A DNA stretch of 64,000 bases from NCBI GenBank assembly GCA_905198835.1, contig CAJKDY010000002.1, forward strand, positions 62,001 to 126,000, given 5' to 3'. This DNA is from an uncultured Eubacteriales bacterium. Lineage in GTDB: Bacteria > Bacillota > Clostridia > Oscillospirales > Oscillospiraceae. Positions 34,021 to 42,179 of this stretch are shown here, piece after piece. Made by a program: the position numbers and the translations under genes. A model generated the notes under the pieces. That model saw only the letters and a program-made list of their open reading frames with translations, did not search any database and had not been told where the DNA came from. Numbering within the stretch: the stretch's first letter is position 1; the number at the start of each line of letters is the position of its first letter.

Positions 34021-34788
34021 ATGCAAAAACATGAGCGGGAATTTCATCTGAACCTGATTCCCGGCGACGTAGGCCGGTACTGCATTTTGCCCGGCGACCC
34101 CGGGCGGTGCGAAAAGATCGCCGCCTATCTGGACGGCGCGGTCCACGTCATGTCCAACCGGGAGTACACCACCTACACCGGCACCCTCCTGGGCGAAAAG
34201 GTCAGCGTGGTCTCCACCGGCATCGGCGGCGCCAGCGCCTCCATCGCCATGGAAGAGCTGATCCACCTGGGGGCGGACACCTTCATTCGGGTGGGCACCT
34301 GCGGCGGCATGGCCCTGAAGGTCCAAAGCGACGATGTGGTCATCGCCACCGGGGCCATCCGCATGGAGGGCACCAGTAAGGAATACGCCCCCATGGAGTT
34401 TCCCGCTGTGGCGGATTTCCAAGTGACCACCGCTCTGGTGAACGCCGCCAAGGCCCTTGGTAAACCGTGGCACGCAGGGGTGGTGGAGTGTAAGGACTCC
34501 TTCTACGGCCAGCATGCGCCGGAGACTATGCCGGTGGACTATGAGCTGCTGAACAAGTGGCAGGCCTGGCTCAAGCTGGGCACCCTGGCCAGCGAGATGG
34601 AGTCGGCGGCCCTCTTTACCGTGGCCGCCGCCCGGGGCGTGCGCTGCGGCAGCTGCTTCCATGTGGTCTGGAACCAGGAGCGGGAAAAGGCCGGGTTGGA
34701 TGTAAAGGAAAGCCACGACCTCCACGCCGCCATCGAGGTGGGCGTGGAGGCTGTGAAAAACCTCATTTTGGAGGACCGGGGCGCATGA
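34021..34788 (+). CDS. Nucleoside phosphorylase (uridine phosphorylase type)
   Basis: A 255-residue member of the PNP/UDP family that splits a nucleoside with phosphate to base and ribose-1-phosphate. LNLIPGDVGRYCILPGDPGRCEKIA contains the phosphate-binding GDPxR loop. STGIGGASASIAMEEL, RVGTCGGM and the substrate-binding EMESAALFTVAA are typical of uridine phosphorylase. ATG 34021 has GGAGGG 7 bases upstream. Substrate preference is inferred from the family pattern. The patatin gene overlaps its stop. Confidence 0.88.
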   Translation: MQKHEREFHLNLIPGDVGRYCILPGDPGRCEKIAAYLDGAVHVMSNREYTTYTGTLLGEKVSVVSTGIGGASASIAMEELIHLGADTFIRVGTCGGMALKVQSDDVVIATGAIRMEGTSKEYAPMEFPAVADFQVTTALVNAAKALGKPWHAGVVECKDSFYGQHAPETMPVDYELLNKWQAWLKLGTLASEMESAALFTVAAARGVRCGSCFHVVWNQEREKAGLDVKESHDLHAAIEVGVEAVKNLILEDRGA

Positions 34789-35636
34789 CGGGACTTGTTT
34801 TAGAGGGCGGAGCCCTGCGCACCATCTACTCCAGCGGCGTGTGCGACGGTCTTTTACACGAAGGGATTCGAGCTGACTACGTCGTAGGGGTCTCCGCGGG
34901 CATCGCTTACGGCGTCAGCTACGTCTCCGGCCAGGAGGGTAGAAACCTGGAGATCGTGACCCGTTACGCCCGGGACGGGCGCTATATGGGCGCGGGCAAT
35001 ATGCTCCGCCGCCGCAACCACTATAGCTACTTTGGTCTGGACTTCGTCTATGACGACATCCCAAATGTGCTTGTCCCCTTTGACTACGACGCCTACAACG
35101 CGTTTCCGGGCCTTGTGGAGGCGGGAGTGACCAATCTGTTGACTGGCGAGACCGATTATTATACCGTAGACTGCGCCGACCGGCGGCTCATTCTGCTGCG
35201 GGCCAGCTGCGCCATGCCGCTCCTTTTTCCCACCTACAAGATCAACGGCAAACCCTACCTGGACGGCGGCGTGGGCGATTCCGTGCCCTTCCGCCAGGCC
35301 CTGAGGCGGGACTGCGACAAGCTCATTGTGGTGCTGACCCGGGAACGGAGCTACTACCGCCAGCCGGAGCGGCTGGAGGGTGCGATCCGTCGCCACTATG
35401 AAGAATACCCCGCCTTCTGCCAGGCCATCCGTACCCGGGCCGCGCGCTATAACGCCGACCGGGCCGAGTTGCTGCGGCTGGAAAAGGCGGGCAAGGCCCT
35501 GATCTTCTGCCCCAAAAGTACCCGGGGCTTTTCCCGCACGGAGCGGGACCTTACCAAGATCCGCGCCCTGTGGCAAGAGGGCTACGACGAGGCCCTGGAG
35601 CGGGCCGACCAAGTGCGCTCATTCATCGCTGTCTGA
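34785..35636 (+). CDS. Patatin-like phospholipase
   Basis: A 283-residue hydrolase of the patatin/RssA class. Oxyanion-hole GGALR is at 8-12, nucleophile Ser37 in GVSAG, and catalytic Asp160 in YLDGGVGDS; the dyad is complete. The protein lacks a signal peptide and is likely cytoplasmic or membrane-peripheral. The start overlaps the preceding stop (ATGA). The 3' end overlaps the convergent DUF6774-like gene by 18 bases. Confidence 0.9.
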   Translation: MTGLVLEGGALRTIYSSGVCDGLLHEGIRADYVVGVSAGIAYGVSYVSGQEGRNLEIVTRYARDGRYMGAGNMLRRRNHYSYFGLDFVYDDIPNVLVPFDYDAYNAFPGLVEAGVTNLLTGETDYYTVDCADRRLILLRASCAMPLLFPTYKINGKPYLDGGVGDSVPFRQALRRDCDKLIVVLTRERSYYRQPERLEGAIRRHYEEYPAFCQAIRTRAARYNADRAELLRLEKAGKALIFCPKSTRGFSRTERDLTKIRALWQEGYDEALERADQVRSFIAV

Positions 35637-35792
35637 GGGCGCGCTGAGGGCCAGCAGGGCCAGGTTGTCCCCGATGATGGTGAAGAAGGCGGCTAGCAGC
35701 TCGATGCACTCGGCGCTTTGCCCCTTGGCGAACTGCACCGCCGCCACCGCCGCCAGATAGACGATGTTCTCCGCCGTCAGCCCCTCCAGCAT
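35619..35792 (-). CDS. Small DUF6774-like protein
   Basis: A 57-residue mostly hydrophobic protein (MLEGLTAENIVYLAAVAAVQFAKGQSAEC, then LAAFFTIIGDNLALLAL). Length and pattern resemble small Clostridial DUF6774 proteins of unknown function. The start at 35792 is supported by GGGGGTGAGAG just upstream; a longer frame to 35834 has no better site. It lies downstream of fhs on the same strand but behind a terminator. Confidence 0.65.
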   Translation of the reverse strand: MLEGLTAENIVYLAAVAAVQFAKGQSAECIELLAAFFTIIGDNLALLALSAPSDSDE

Positions 35793-35841
35793 TCTCTCAC
35801 CCCCATAGTCCAATATAGCGGGGGAGAGCCCCATATGTGCG

Positions 35842-35877
35842 AAAAAAGCGCTTCGTCAAAGGACGAAGCGCTTTTAT
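35842..35877 (-). terminator. fhs terminator
   Basis: A 13-bp stem (35845-35857 with 35862-35874), 4-base loop; on the minus strand it is followed by six T. It also has T on the plus side, so may work both ways. Confidence 0.9.
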
Positions 35878-35916
35878 ACTAAGGGCCTTTGTAGAGGGTT
35901 GGGGGCGGTATCTGGT

Positions 35917-37584
35917 TTAGAACAGCCCGGTGATCTTACCCGTCTCGTCTACGTCGATGCTCTCGGCGGCAGGGACCTTGGGGAGACCCGGCATGGTCAT
36001 AATGTCGCCGGTGAGGGCCACGATGAAGCCCGCTCCGGCGGAGACCTTTAGGTTCCGCACTGTGACGGTAAAGCCTGTGGGCGCGCCCAGAAGGGCGGGG
36101 TCGTCGGAGAAGGAATACTGGGTCTTAGCCATGCAGATGGGAAGGCCGGCAAAGCCCAGTTCCTCCAGCTGCTTAGCCTGCTTTTTAGCGTTGGCGGTGA
36201 GCTCCACGCCGTCGGCGTGATAGATACGCCGGCAGATCAGGTCCAGCTTTTCCTCGATGGAAACGTCCAGCGGGTAGCTGAAGTGGAAGTCGCCGGGCTC
36301 TTCGCACAACCGGACCACCTCTTCGGCCAGAGCTGTGCCGCCCTCGCCGCCCTTGGCCCACACCTCGCTGAGAGCCACGTTGACCCCCAGCTCTTTGCAC
36401 TTTTGCTCCACCAGCGACAGCTCCGCCTGGGTGTCGGTGGGGAAGGCGTTGATGGCCACCACGCAGGGGAGACCGTACACGTCCTTGATGTTGGAAACGT
36501 GCTGCAGGAGGTTGGGAAGACCCTTCTCCAGAGCCGCCAGGTTTTCTTCGTTGAGGTCGGCCTTGGCTACGCCGCCGTGGTATTTGAGGGCCCGGACCGT
36601 GGCCACCATCACCACCGCGCTGGGCTTGAGCCCGGCCATGCGGCACTTGATGTCCAGGAACTTCTCCGCCCCCAGGTCGGCGGCAAAGCCCGCCTCGGTG
36701 ACGGTGTAGTCGCCCAGTTTGAGGGCCATGCGGGTAGCGGTAACGCTGTTGCAGCCGTGGGCGATGTTGGCGAAGGGGCCGCCGTGGATGAAGACGGGGG
36801 TGCCCTCCAGGGTCTGCACCAGATTGGGCTTCAGCGCGTCCTTCAAAAGCGCCGCCATAGCGCCCTCAGCCTTGAGGTCGTGGGCGGTGACAGGTCTACC
36901 GTCGTAGGTATAGCCCACGATGACCCGGGCCAGGCGGGCCTTCAGGTCGGGGATGTCGCTAGCCAGGCACAAAACGGCCATGATCTCGCTGGCCACGGTG
37001 ATGTCAAAGCCATCCTCCCGGGGCACGCCCTGGAGCCGTCCACCCAGGCCGTCCACGATGTGGCGCAGCTGGCGGTCGTTCATGTCCACGCAGCGCTTCC
37101 AGGTGATGGCCTTGGGGTCGATGCCAAGGGCGTTGCCCTGCTGGATGTGGTTGTCCAGCATGGCGGCCAGCAGGTTATTGGCCGCGCCGATGGCGTGGAA
37201 GTCGCCGGTGAAGTGGAGGTTGATGTCCTCCATGGGCACCACCTGGGCGTATCCGCCGCCGGCGGCGCCGCCCTTGATACCGAAGACCGGGCCCAGAGAG
37301 GGCTCCCGCAGGGCGGCCACGGCGTTCTTGCCGATCCTGCGCAGACCGTCGGCCAGACCCACGCTGGTGGTGGTCTTGCCCTCGCCCGCGGGGGTGGGGG
37401 TGATGGCAGTGACCAGGATCAGCTTGCCGTCAGGTCGATCGGCCAGATCGGAGAGCATCCGGTAGTCCACCTTAGCTTTATAGTTGCCGTACTGCTCCAG
37501 GTATTTGCCGTCCACGCCGGCTTTTTGGGCGATGGAGGTGATATGCTCCATCTTACAGCTCTGAGCGATCTCAATGTCAGTCAT
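35917..37584 (-). CDS. fhs: Formate-tetrahydrofolate ligase
   Basis: A 555-residue enzyme making 10-formyl-THF from formate, THF and ATP; it feeds purine and fMet-tRNA synthesis and, in acetogens, the methyl branch. The P-loop-like segment TPTPAGEGKTTTSVGLADGL and EPSLGPVFGIKGGAAGGGYAQVVPMEDINLHFTGD are family hallmarks. The start at 37584 (MTDIEIAQSCKMEHI) has AAAGGAG 10 bases upstream; the longer open frame runs into the riboswitch. Expression is under the ZTP riboswitch and terminator in its leader. Confidence 0.97.
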   Translation of the reverse strand: MTDIEIAQSCKMEHITSIAQKAGVDGKYLEQYGNYKAKVDYRMLSDLADRPDGKLILVTAITPTPAGEGKTTTSVGLADGLRRIGKNAVAALREPSLGPVFGIKGGAAGGGYAQVVPMEDINLHFTGDFHAIGAANNLLAAMLDNHIQQGNALGIDPKAITWKRCVDMNDRQLRHIVDGLGGRLQGVPREDGFDITVASEIMAVLCLASDIPDLKARLARVIVGYTYDGRPVTAHDLKAEGAMAALLKDALKPNLVQTLEGTPVFIHGGPFANIAHGCNSVTATRMALKLGDYTVTEAGFAADLGAEKFLDIKCRMAGLKPSAVVMVATVRALKYHGGVAKADLNEENLAALEKGLPNLLQHVSNIKDVYGLPCVVAINAFPTDTQAELSLVEQKCKELGVNVALSEVWAKGGEGGTALAEEVVRLCEEPGDFHFSYPLDVSIEEKLDLICRRIYHADGVELTANAKKQAKQLEELGFAGLPICMAKTQYSFSDDPALLGAPTGFTVTVRNLKVSAGAGFIVALTGDIMTMPGLPKVPAAESIDVDETGKITGLF

Positions 37585-37612
37585 TTCGGTCAGGCTCCTT
37601 TCCCTTGGGGAC

Positions 37613-37641
37613 AAAAAATGCGCTACTTTCCCAAGCAGCGC
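37613..37641 (-). terminator. Riboswitch-controlled terminator in the fhs leader
   Basis: On the minus strand GCGCTGC pairs with GTAGCGC, followed by a T6 run (37613-37618). It begins directly after the 3' end of the aptamer, so ligand binding can compete with its 5' arm. Confidence 0.85.
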
Positions 37642-37707
37642 GCCCAGACGGTCGGCAAACAAAGGTCGTACTCCATGTGGTCATCCCACTTCCGTCAGTC
37701 ATACGAC
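37642..37707 (-). ncRNA. ZTP (pfl) riboswitch
   Basis: On the minus strand the P1 arms GTCGTA and TACGAC enclose TGACTGACGG, a GTGG/CCAC hairpin with a GATGA loop, and ATGGAG. After a linker comes GCCGACCGTCTGGGC, the conserved 3' pseudoknot domain of the pfl motif. It senses ZTP/ZMP, signals of 10-formyl-THF shortage, which fits control of fhs. Gene expression should rise when ligand prevents the terminator. Confidence 0.93.
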
Positions 37708-37713
37708 ACATTA

Positions 37714-37743
37714 TTTTTACCACATTCTTCCGCCCTTTGTCAA
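37714..37743 (-). promoter_or_regulatory. Promoter of the fhs leader
   Basis: Minus strand TTGACA (37738-37743), 18-base spacer, TAAAAA (37714-37719). The start of transcription would fall at the 5' edge of the ZTP aptamer. Confidence 0.65.
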
Positions 37744-37771
37744 GGCCGGGGACGAAATTCACAAAAAGGTC

Positions 37772-37800
37772 TTTACTTTCATGCTTTATTGCGGTAAAAT
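37772..37800 (+). promoter_or_regulatory. Sigma-A promoter for the yerC-hslO-LCP run
   Basis: TTTACT at 37772-37777, 17-base spacer, TAAAAT at 37795-37800; divergent from fhs. Confidence 0.7.
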
Positions 37801-37835
37801 ATCAAAGCTAAAAAACCTGTTGGGAGGGGTCTGTT

Positions 37836-38150
37836 TTGACGAAGAATGAGCAGAAGGTCCACAGCGACATCCTCTACCGCACCATATTGTCCCTCCAGAG
37901 CCCGGAGGAATGCAAGCGCTTTTTCCAGGACCTGTGCACCGTGGCCGAGCTCAAGGCCATGGAGCAGCGGTTCGAGGTAGCCCTGCTGTTGGACGAGGGC
38001 ATGATCTACAACGACATTTTGGAGCGCACTGGCGCCTCCTCGGCCACCATCAGCCGGGTCAATCGGGCCCTCCATTACGGCGCGGACGGCTACCAGCAGG
38101 TGCTGCCCCGGATCCGGCCTATGTGGGCGGAGGAGAAGGCCAAGGCATGA
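37836..38150 (+). CDS. YerC/YecD TrpR-like DNA-binding protein
   Basis: A 104-residue helical protein of the YerC/YecD group. The TrpR-like helix-turn-helix is at about residues 35-80 (TVAELKAMEQRFEVALLLDEGMIYNDILERTGASSATISRVNRAL). These are small regulators of unknown target; in Bacillus yerC lies near pcrB/pcrA. The TTG start follows GGGAGGGG. The methyltransferase gene overlaps its stop. Confidence 0.88.
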   Translation: MTKNEQKVHSDILYRTILSLQSPEECKRFFQDLCTVAELKAMEQRFEVALLLDEGMIYNDILERTGASSATISRVNRALHYGADGYQQVLPRIRPMWAEEKAKA

Positions 38151-38908
38151 GTTACGGTTTTCTGGCGCCCAGCTATGACGTCCTGACCCGGGATGTGGAC
38201 TATGTCCACGTCTGCGATTACCTGGAGAGCTGGTTTTCCGCAGCCCGGTGTCCGGTGAAGACGGTGGTAGACCTGGCCTGCGGCACGGGCAGCTTGACCT
38301 GGCTGCTGGCGGCGCGGGGCTATGAGACCATCGGCGTGGACCTGTCGGAGGAGATGCTGGCCCAGGCCCGGGACAAGGGCGGCGAGGATTTTGGCGGTAT
38401 AGCGCCGCTGTTTTTATGCCAGTCTATGGACAAGCTGGACCTCTACGGCACCATGGATGTGTGCGTGTCCTCCCTGGACAGCGTGAACTATGTGACCCGC
38501 CCGGCGGCGCTCGGACGGGCCTTTGGCCGGGTCCACACCTTTTTGATGCCCGGCGGGCTTTTCCTCTTCGATGTGCGTACCCCGTCGGCATTTGAGGCCA
38601 TGGACGGCCAGATCTTCGTGGACCAGACCGAGGACGCCTACTGCGTGTGGCAGGGGGCGTTTTCCCATAAGACCGCCCTTTGTACCTATGAGATGGACAT
38701 TTTCCGCCGCCGCCCTGACGGCAGCTGGGACCGGGGCTGGGAGGAGCATCGGGAGCGGGCTTACGGACTGGACGAGCTGACGGCCATGCTGACCCGGGCC
38801 GGATTTTCCACCATCAAAACCTACGCCTGGGGCAAGCGGCGCGGGCCGAAGACCGGCGACGACCGGGTGCTTTTCTTGGCGCGGAAGAAAGGGACAAGCC
38901 ATGGATAG
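38147..38908 (+). CDS. Class I SAM-dependent methyltransferase
   Basis: A 253-residue protein with the Rossmann SAM motifs VVDLACGTGSLTWLLAARGYETIGVDLSEEMLAQAR (motif I and acidic II) and a DVCVSSLDSVNYV segment. Substrate is unknown; the sequence resembles small-molecule methyltransferases widespread in Clostridia. It starts inside the yerC stop (ATGA) and overlaps hslO by 8 bases. Confidence 0.88.
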   Translation: MSYGFLAPSYDVLTRDVDYVHVCDYLESWFSAARCPVKTVVDLACGTGSLTWLLAARGYETIGVDLSEEMLAQARDKGGEDFGGIAPLFLCQSMDKLDLYGTMDVCVSSLDSVNYVTRPAALGRAFGRVHTFLMPGGLFLFDVRTPSAFEAMDGQIFVDQTEDAYCVWQGAFSHKTALCTYEMDIFRRRPDGSWDRGWEEHRERAYGLDELTAMLTRAGFSTIKTYAWGKRRGPKTGDDRVLFLARKKGTSHG

Positions 38909-39782
38909 ATCCATTCGCATGATCGATAAAACAGGGCATGTAAAGGCAATTGCCGTTACAGCTAAAGAGCTGGTGGAGGAGGCCAGGACCATCCACAAGA
39001 CCACGCCCCTGGCCACAGCGGCCTTAGGCCGGGCCCTCATGGCGGCGTCTATGATGGGCAGCCAGCTCAAGGAGGAGCAGGGCGCAGTTACCCTTACCAT
39101 CAAAGGCGGCGGGCCGCTGGGCACGGTGATGGCGGTGTCTGACTGCAACGGCTGGGTCCGAGGCTATGTGGGCGACCCCACAGTGGAGCTGGCGCTGAAG
39201 GCCCCGGGCAAGCTGAACGTGGGCGCGGGTGTGGGAAAGGATGGCACGCTGACCCTCATCAAGGACATTGGCCTGAAAGAGCCCTATGTGGGCACCGTGC
39301 CCCTGGTCTCCGGCGAGATCGCCGAGGATGTGACCAGCTATTTCGCCGTCAGCGAGCAGATCCCCACCGCCTGCGCTCTGGGCGTTTTGGTGGATACCGA
39401 CTGCTCGGTGCGAAAGGCCGGAGGCTATCTCATCCAGCTCCTGCCCGGCGCCACCGAGGCCGATATCGACTGCATTGAAGCGGGCATTGCTGCTCTGGGC
39501 CCCATCACCGCCGCGCTGGACGCGGGGCTCAGCGAGGAAGAGGTGCTGCGCCAGGCGCTCTCCGGCTTTGAACTGGAGGTGTTGGAACGCGGCGAGATCA
39601 AGTACCACTGCTACTGTAGCCGCCACCGCATGGAGCGGGCTTTGGTGAGTATGGGAGCAAAGGACCTGAGAGAGCTGATCAAGGACCAGGGCGAGGCGGA
39701 GCTGACGTGCCAATTCTGCGACAAGGCATATCGCTTTACACGCTCTGAGCTGGAAGCTATCCTCCGGGAGGCGGAAGCATGA
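38901..39782 (+). CDS. hslO: Redox-regulated chaperone Hsp33
   Basis: A 293-residue chaperone activated by oxidation. The N-terminal core (TPLATAALGRALMAASMMGSQLK, VRGYVGDPTVEL) and the C-terminal zinc switch CYCSRHRMERAL ... CQFCDKAY (CxC and CxxC) are intact. It protects proteins during oxidative unfolding. It overlaps both neighbours and ends in ATGA with the LCP gene. Confidence 0.96.
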   Translation: MDRSIRMIDKTGHVKAIAVTAKELVEEARTIHKTTPLATAALGRALMAASMMGSQLKEEQGAVTLTIKGGGPLGTVMAVSDCNGWVRGYVGDPTVELALKAPGKLNVGAGVGKDGTLTLIKDIGLKEPYVGTVPLVSGEIAEDVTSYFAVSEQIPTACALGVLVDTDCSVRKAGGYLIQLLPGATEADIDCIEAGIAALGPITAALDAGLSEEEVLRQALSGFELEVLERGEIKYHCYCSRHRMERALVSMGAKDLRELIKDQGEAELTCQFCDKAYRFTRSELEAILREAEA

Positions 39783-40828
39783 CGGGCTCGAGGGTGCGGC
39801 CCAAGACAAGGAAAAAGCGCTCTGCGGTCCTTGTGGCTGCCAAGGTCCTATATTGGCTTGTTTTCACGCTGTCGCTGGTGATCGTGGTGGGCTATTGGCA
39901 CTTCACCCGTCCGCCCACGGTGAGCCGGGAAGAGCCTGGGGCCACGCTTGCCATAGTGTCGGACGACCCGGCTACGCCGGAGGATGAGAGCCTGACGCCG
40001 CCTTCCATGCCGCCGCAGGACCAGGGGAGGGCCTATAAGGACCAGTGCTACACCTTCCTTGTCATGGGCATGGACGCGGGAAACGGCAACACCGATACCA
40101 TGATGGTGGTGACCTATGACGTGCCGGGCAAGCATGTGGGCGTGGTCTCGGTGCCCCGGGACACGCTGATGGACGTGCCCCGGACGGTGAAGAAGATCAA
40201 CGCCGCCTACGCCAGCGGCGGGGTGGACGAGGTCAAGGCGGAGCTTTCGGGAATGCTGGGCTTCCCGCTGGATTATTACATCATCATCGACCTGCGGGGC
40301 TTCCGCGCTCTGGTGGACACCCTGGGCGGCGTGGATTTCGACGTGCCGGTCAACATGAACTACGACGATCCCACCCAGGATCTGCACATCCATCTCAACA
40401 AGGGGATGCAACACCTCAGCGGCGCCCAGGCGCTCCAGCTGGTCCGCTTCCGCTCGGGCTACGCCAATGCCGACATCGGCCGCATCCAGACCCAACAGAA
40501 GTTCCTAGTGGCCCTGGTGAAAAAGCTGGCCAGCTGGAACAGCGTGACCAAGATCAACGAGTTTGTGGACATTTTCGCGGAAAATGTCAAGACCGACCTG
40601 TCTGTTCGGGAGATGGGCTTTTTCGCCCTGTCCGTACTGGACCTGGATCTGGACGCCGGTGTCAGTCTGGGCACGCTGCCCGGAGACGGCACGGTGAGCT
40701 ACAAAGGCATCCACTACTATTACCAGCTGGACCCGGAAAAGACCCTGGAACTGCTCAACCAGTTGGGCATGAGCCCTTACGAGGACCCCCTGACCCAGGA
40801 GGATCTGAGTATCTTCCAGGTCAAATAG
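39779..40828 (+). CDS. LytR-CpsA-Psr (LCP) cell wall glycopolymer ligase
   Basis: A 349-residue membrane protein with a basic N-terminus, one membrane span (about residues 20-42) and an extracellular LCP domain: FLVMGMDAGNGNTDTMMVVTYD, VSVPRDTLMDV, INAAYASGG and RFRSGYANADIGRIQTQQKF. LCP enzymes attach teichoic acids or capsule to peptidoglycan from lipid-linked donors. Active-site Arg and Asp residues appear present. A strong terminator follows. Confidence 0.93.
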   Translation: MTGSRVRPKTRKKRSAVLVAAKVLYWLVFTLSLVIVVGYWHFTRPPTVSREEPGATLAIVSDDPATPEDESLTPPSMPPQDQGRAYKDQCYTFLVMGMDAGNGNTDTMMVVTYDVPGKHVGVVSVPRDTLMDVPRTVKKINAAYASGGVDEVKAELSGMLGFPLDYYIIIDLRGFRALVDTLGGVDFDVPVNMNYDDPTQDLHIHLNKGMQHLSGAQALQLVRFRSGYANADIGRIQTQQKFLVALVKKLASWNSVTKINEFVDIFAENVKTDLSVREMGFFALSVLDLDLDAGVSLGTLPGDGTVSYKGIHYYYQLDPEKTLELLNQLGMSPYEDPLTQEDLSIFQVK

Positions 40829-40831
40829 CGC

Positions 40832-40866
40832 AAAAAAGCTCTCTTCCATCCGGAAGAGAGCTTTTT
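40832..40866. terminator. Bidirectional terminator between the LCP and kinase genes
   Basis: A 13-bp stem (40835-40847 with 40852-40864) with A- and T-tracts on both sides; it serves the convergent genes. Confidence 0.92.
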
Positions 40867-40877
40867 CAATGAAAGGC

Positions 40878-41906
40878 TCACTCGTCGCCGTCGGGGCTGG
40901 GGTAGTAGAGGGAGCGGGGCAGGGCGTTGGACAGCACGACCTTGGCCATAGAAAAGCCGCTGGGGTCTCGGTGGAGTGGAGCAGACTGGGCCAGGGTATC
41001 GGTGGGGGCCTGGATGGGGAGCGAAACGGTGACCCGGGAGCCCTGGTCAGAGGGGTTGACCATTACCGTCCCCTGGTGGGCGGCGGCAATGCGCTGGACC
41101 AGAGGAAGGCCAAGCCCCAGACCGCGCCCCGGCAAAAGCCGCTGCGGTTCGCTCCAAAGGGGCCGGGACAACAGGTCGGCCGAAAAGCCTCCGCCATTGT
41201 CACAAATGGAGATCACAGCCTGGCCTTTTTGTTCCTTCAGGCCAAGGATGATCCGCCCGCCGGATTGGGGCAGATGGGCCAGGGCGTTGGAGATCAGGGC
41301 CAGGGCCAGGTACTTGATCTTATCCTGGTCAGCACGCAAAAATAGCTCCTTGGGCTCCAACTCCAGCGTCAATTCCACAGCGCCGGGCCGAAACAGCTCC
41401 CGAAGCTCGTCGGCCAACTGGTGCAGAAGGGCCGCCAGATCAAAGCATTCCAAGCGGCACAAAAGAGCGGTAGAGCAGCTGCCAAGCTCCAGTTCCTGGG
41501 CCACACGCAGCAGACGATACAGCTCCTGGTTCACGCCGCTGAGACGGTCTCTGGCCTGGAAGTCAGAGCGAATATGTGCCAGCTGACCCAGGTCCGCGGT
41601 GCAGCCAAAGGCGGATTGGAGCGTCTGGCGCAGTTGAGCGGCCACGCTTTCCGCCGCGCCGAAGAAGAAGGTATCCTTGCGCAAAATGAGCAGGGTCGCG
41701 CCGTCTACACGCTGGCGGGAGACCTGGTAAAACTGTTGGGCGATCCATGCCATGGTGCTCTCGTCCCAATCCGCCAGCAGCTGGAGACCGCTCTCTGACA
41801 GATCCAGACTCAGTGCAGCGGTATTGGCGATCCAGCGGCTGCCGTCGTGGAGCAGGGCGGGGTCGGTCAGCTGGTCAAATATCTGATGAAATGTCTCTGC
41901 TGTCAC
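40878..41906 (-). CDS. Sensor histidine kinase-like protein with a degenerate H-box
   Basis: A 342-residue soluble protein, no membrane span seen. The C-terminal ATPase domain is clear: N-box ALALISNALAHL (Asn207), G1 DNGGGFS (Asp236), G2 GRGLGLGLPLVQ (261-271). The dimerisation region about 105-150 has a His at 111 in AHIRSDF, without the usual H-E/D-x-R-T-P motif. The N-terminal about 100 residues look PAS-like (IANTAALSLDLSESGLQLL). GTG 41906 is chosen from AGGAGGTGAGACC upstream. No response regulator gene is adjacent. Confidence 0.82.
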   Translation of the reverse strand: MTAETFHQIFDQLTDPALLHDGSRWIANTAALSLDLSESGLQLLADWDESTMAWIAQQFYQVSRQRVDGATLLILRKDTFFFGAAESVAAQLRQTLQSAFGCTADLGQLAHIRSDFQARDRLSGVNQELYRLLRVAQELELGSCSTALLCRLECFDLAALLHQLADELRELFRPGAVELTLELEPKELFLRADQDKIKYLALALISNALAHLPQSGGRIILGLKEQKGQAVISICDNGGGFSADLLSRPLWSEPQRLLPGRGLGLGLPLVQRIAAAHQGTVMVNPSDQGSRVTVSLPIQAPTDTLAQSAPLHRDPSGFSMAKVVLSNALPRSLYYPSPDGDE

Positions 41907-42097
41907 GGTCTCACCTCCTGCGTGGGTGCTATGAGTATAGTATGATGTATCGGGAACTGCTGTTACTATACCAAATTCTGGTCCCAGGTACAAGCAAAAG
42001 TACCGAATTTTGTCGGAAAAAATTGCGCAACGGTGAAAAGCGCCAAAACGGCCTTCTCTGTCGTAGAAAATTTGTGAAAAAATTCAAAAAAGTTTTC

Positions 42098-42126
42098 TTT
42101 TCAAACGCCTTGAAATATGGTATTAT
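42098..42126 (+). promoter_or_regulatory. Promoter for gap
   Basis: TTTTCA (42098-42103), 17-base spacer, TATTAT (42121-42126), in an AT-rich stretch. Confidence 0.6.
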
Positions 42127-42179
42127 GGGCACGTTAGCAAAGGTCCCAAGCTAGAATGATGAAAAGGAGAAATGAAACT

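Noticed and set aside
37585..37712. THF riboswitch upstream of fhs
   Set aside because: The conserved blocks match the ZTP (pfl) motif, not the folT motif.
36217..37797. Long open frame of 526 codons on the plus strand opposite fhs
   Set aside because: It is antisense to a clear fhs gene, has His/Gly/Val-rich shadow composition, no family motif and no ribosome binding site. High GC makes such frames common here.
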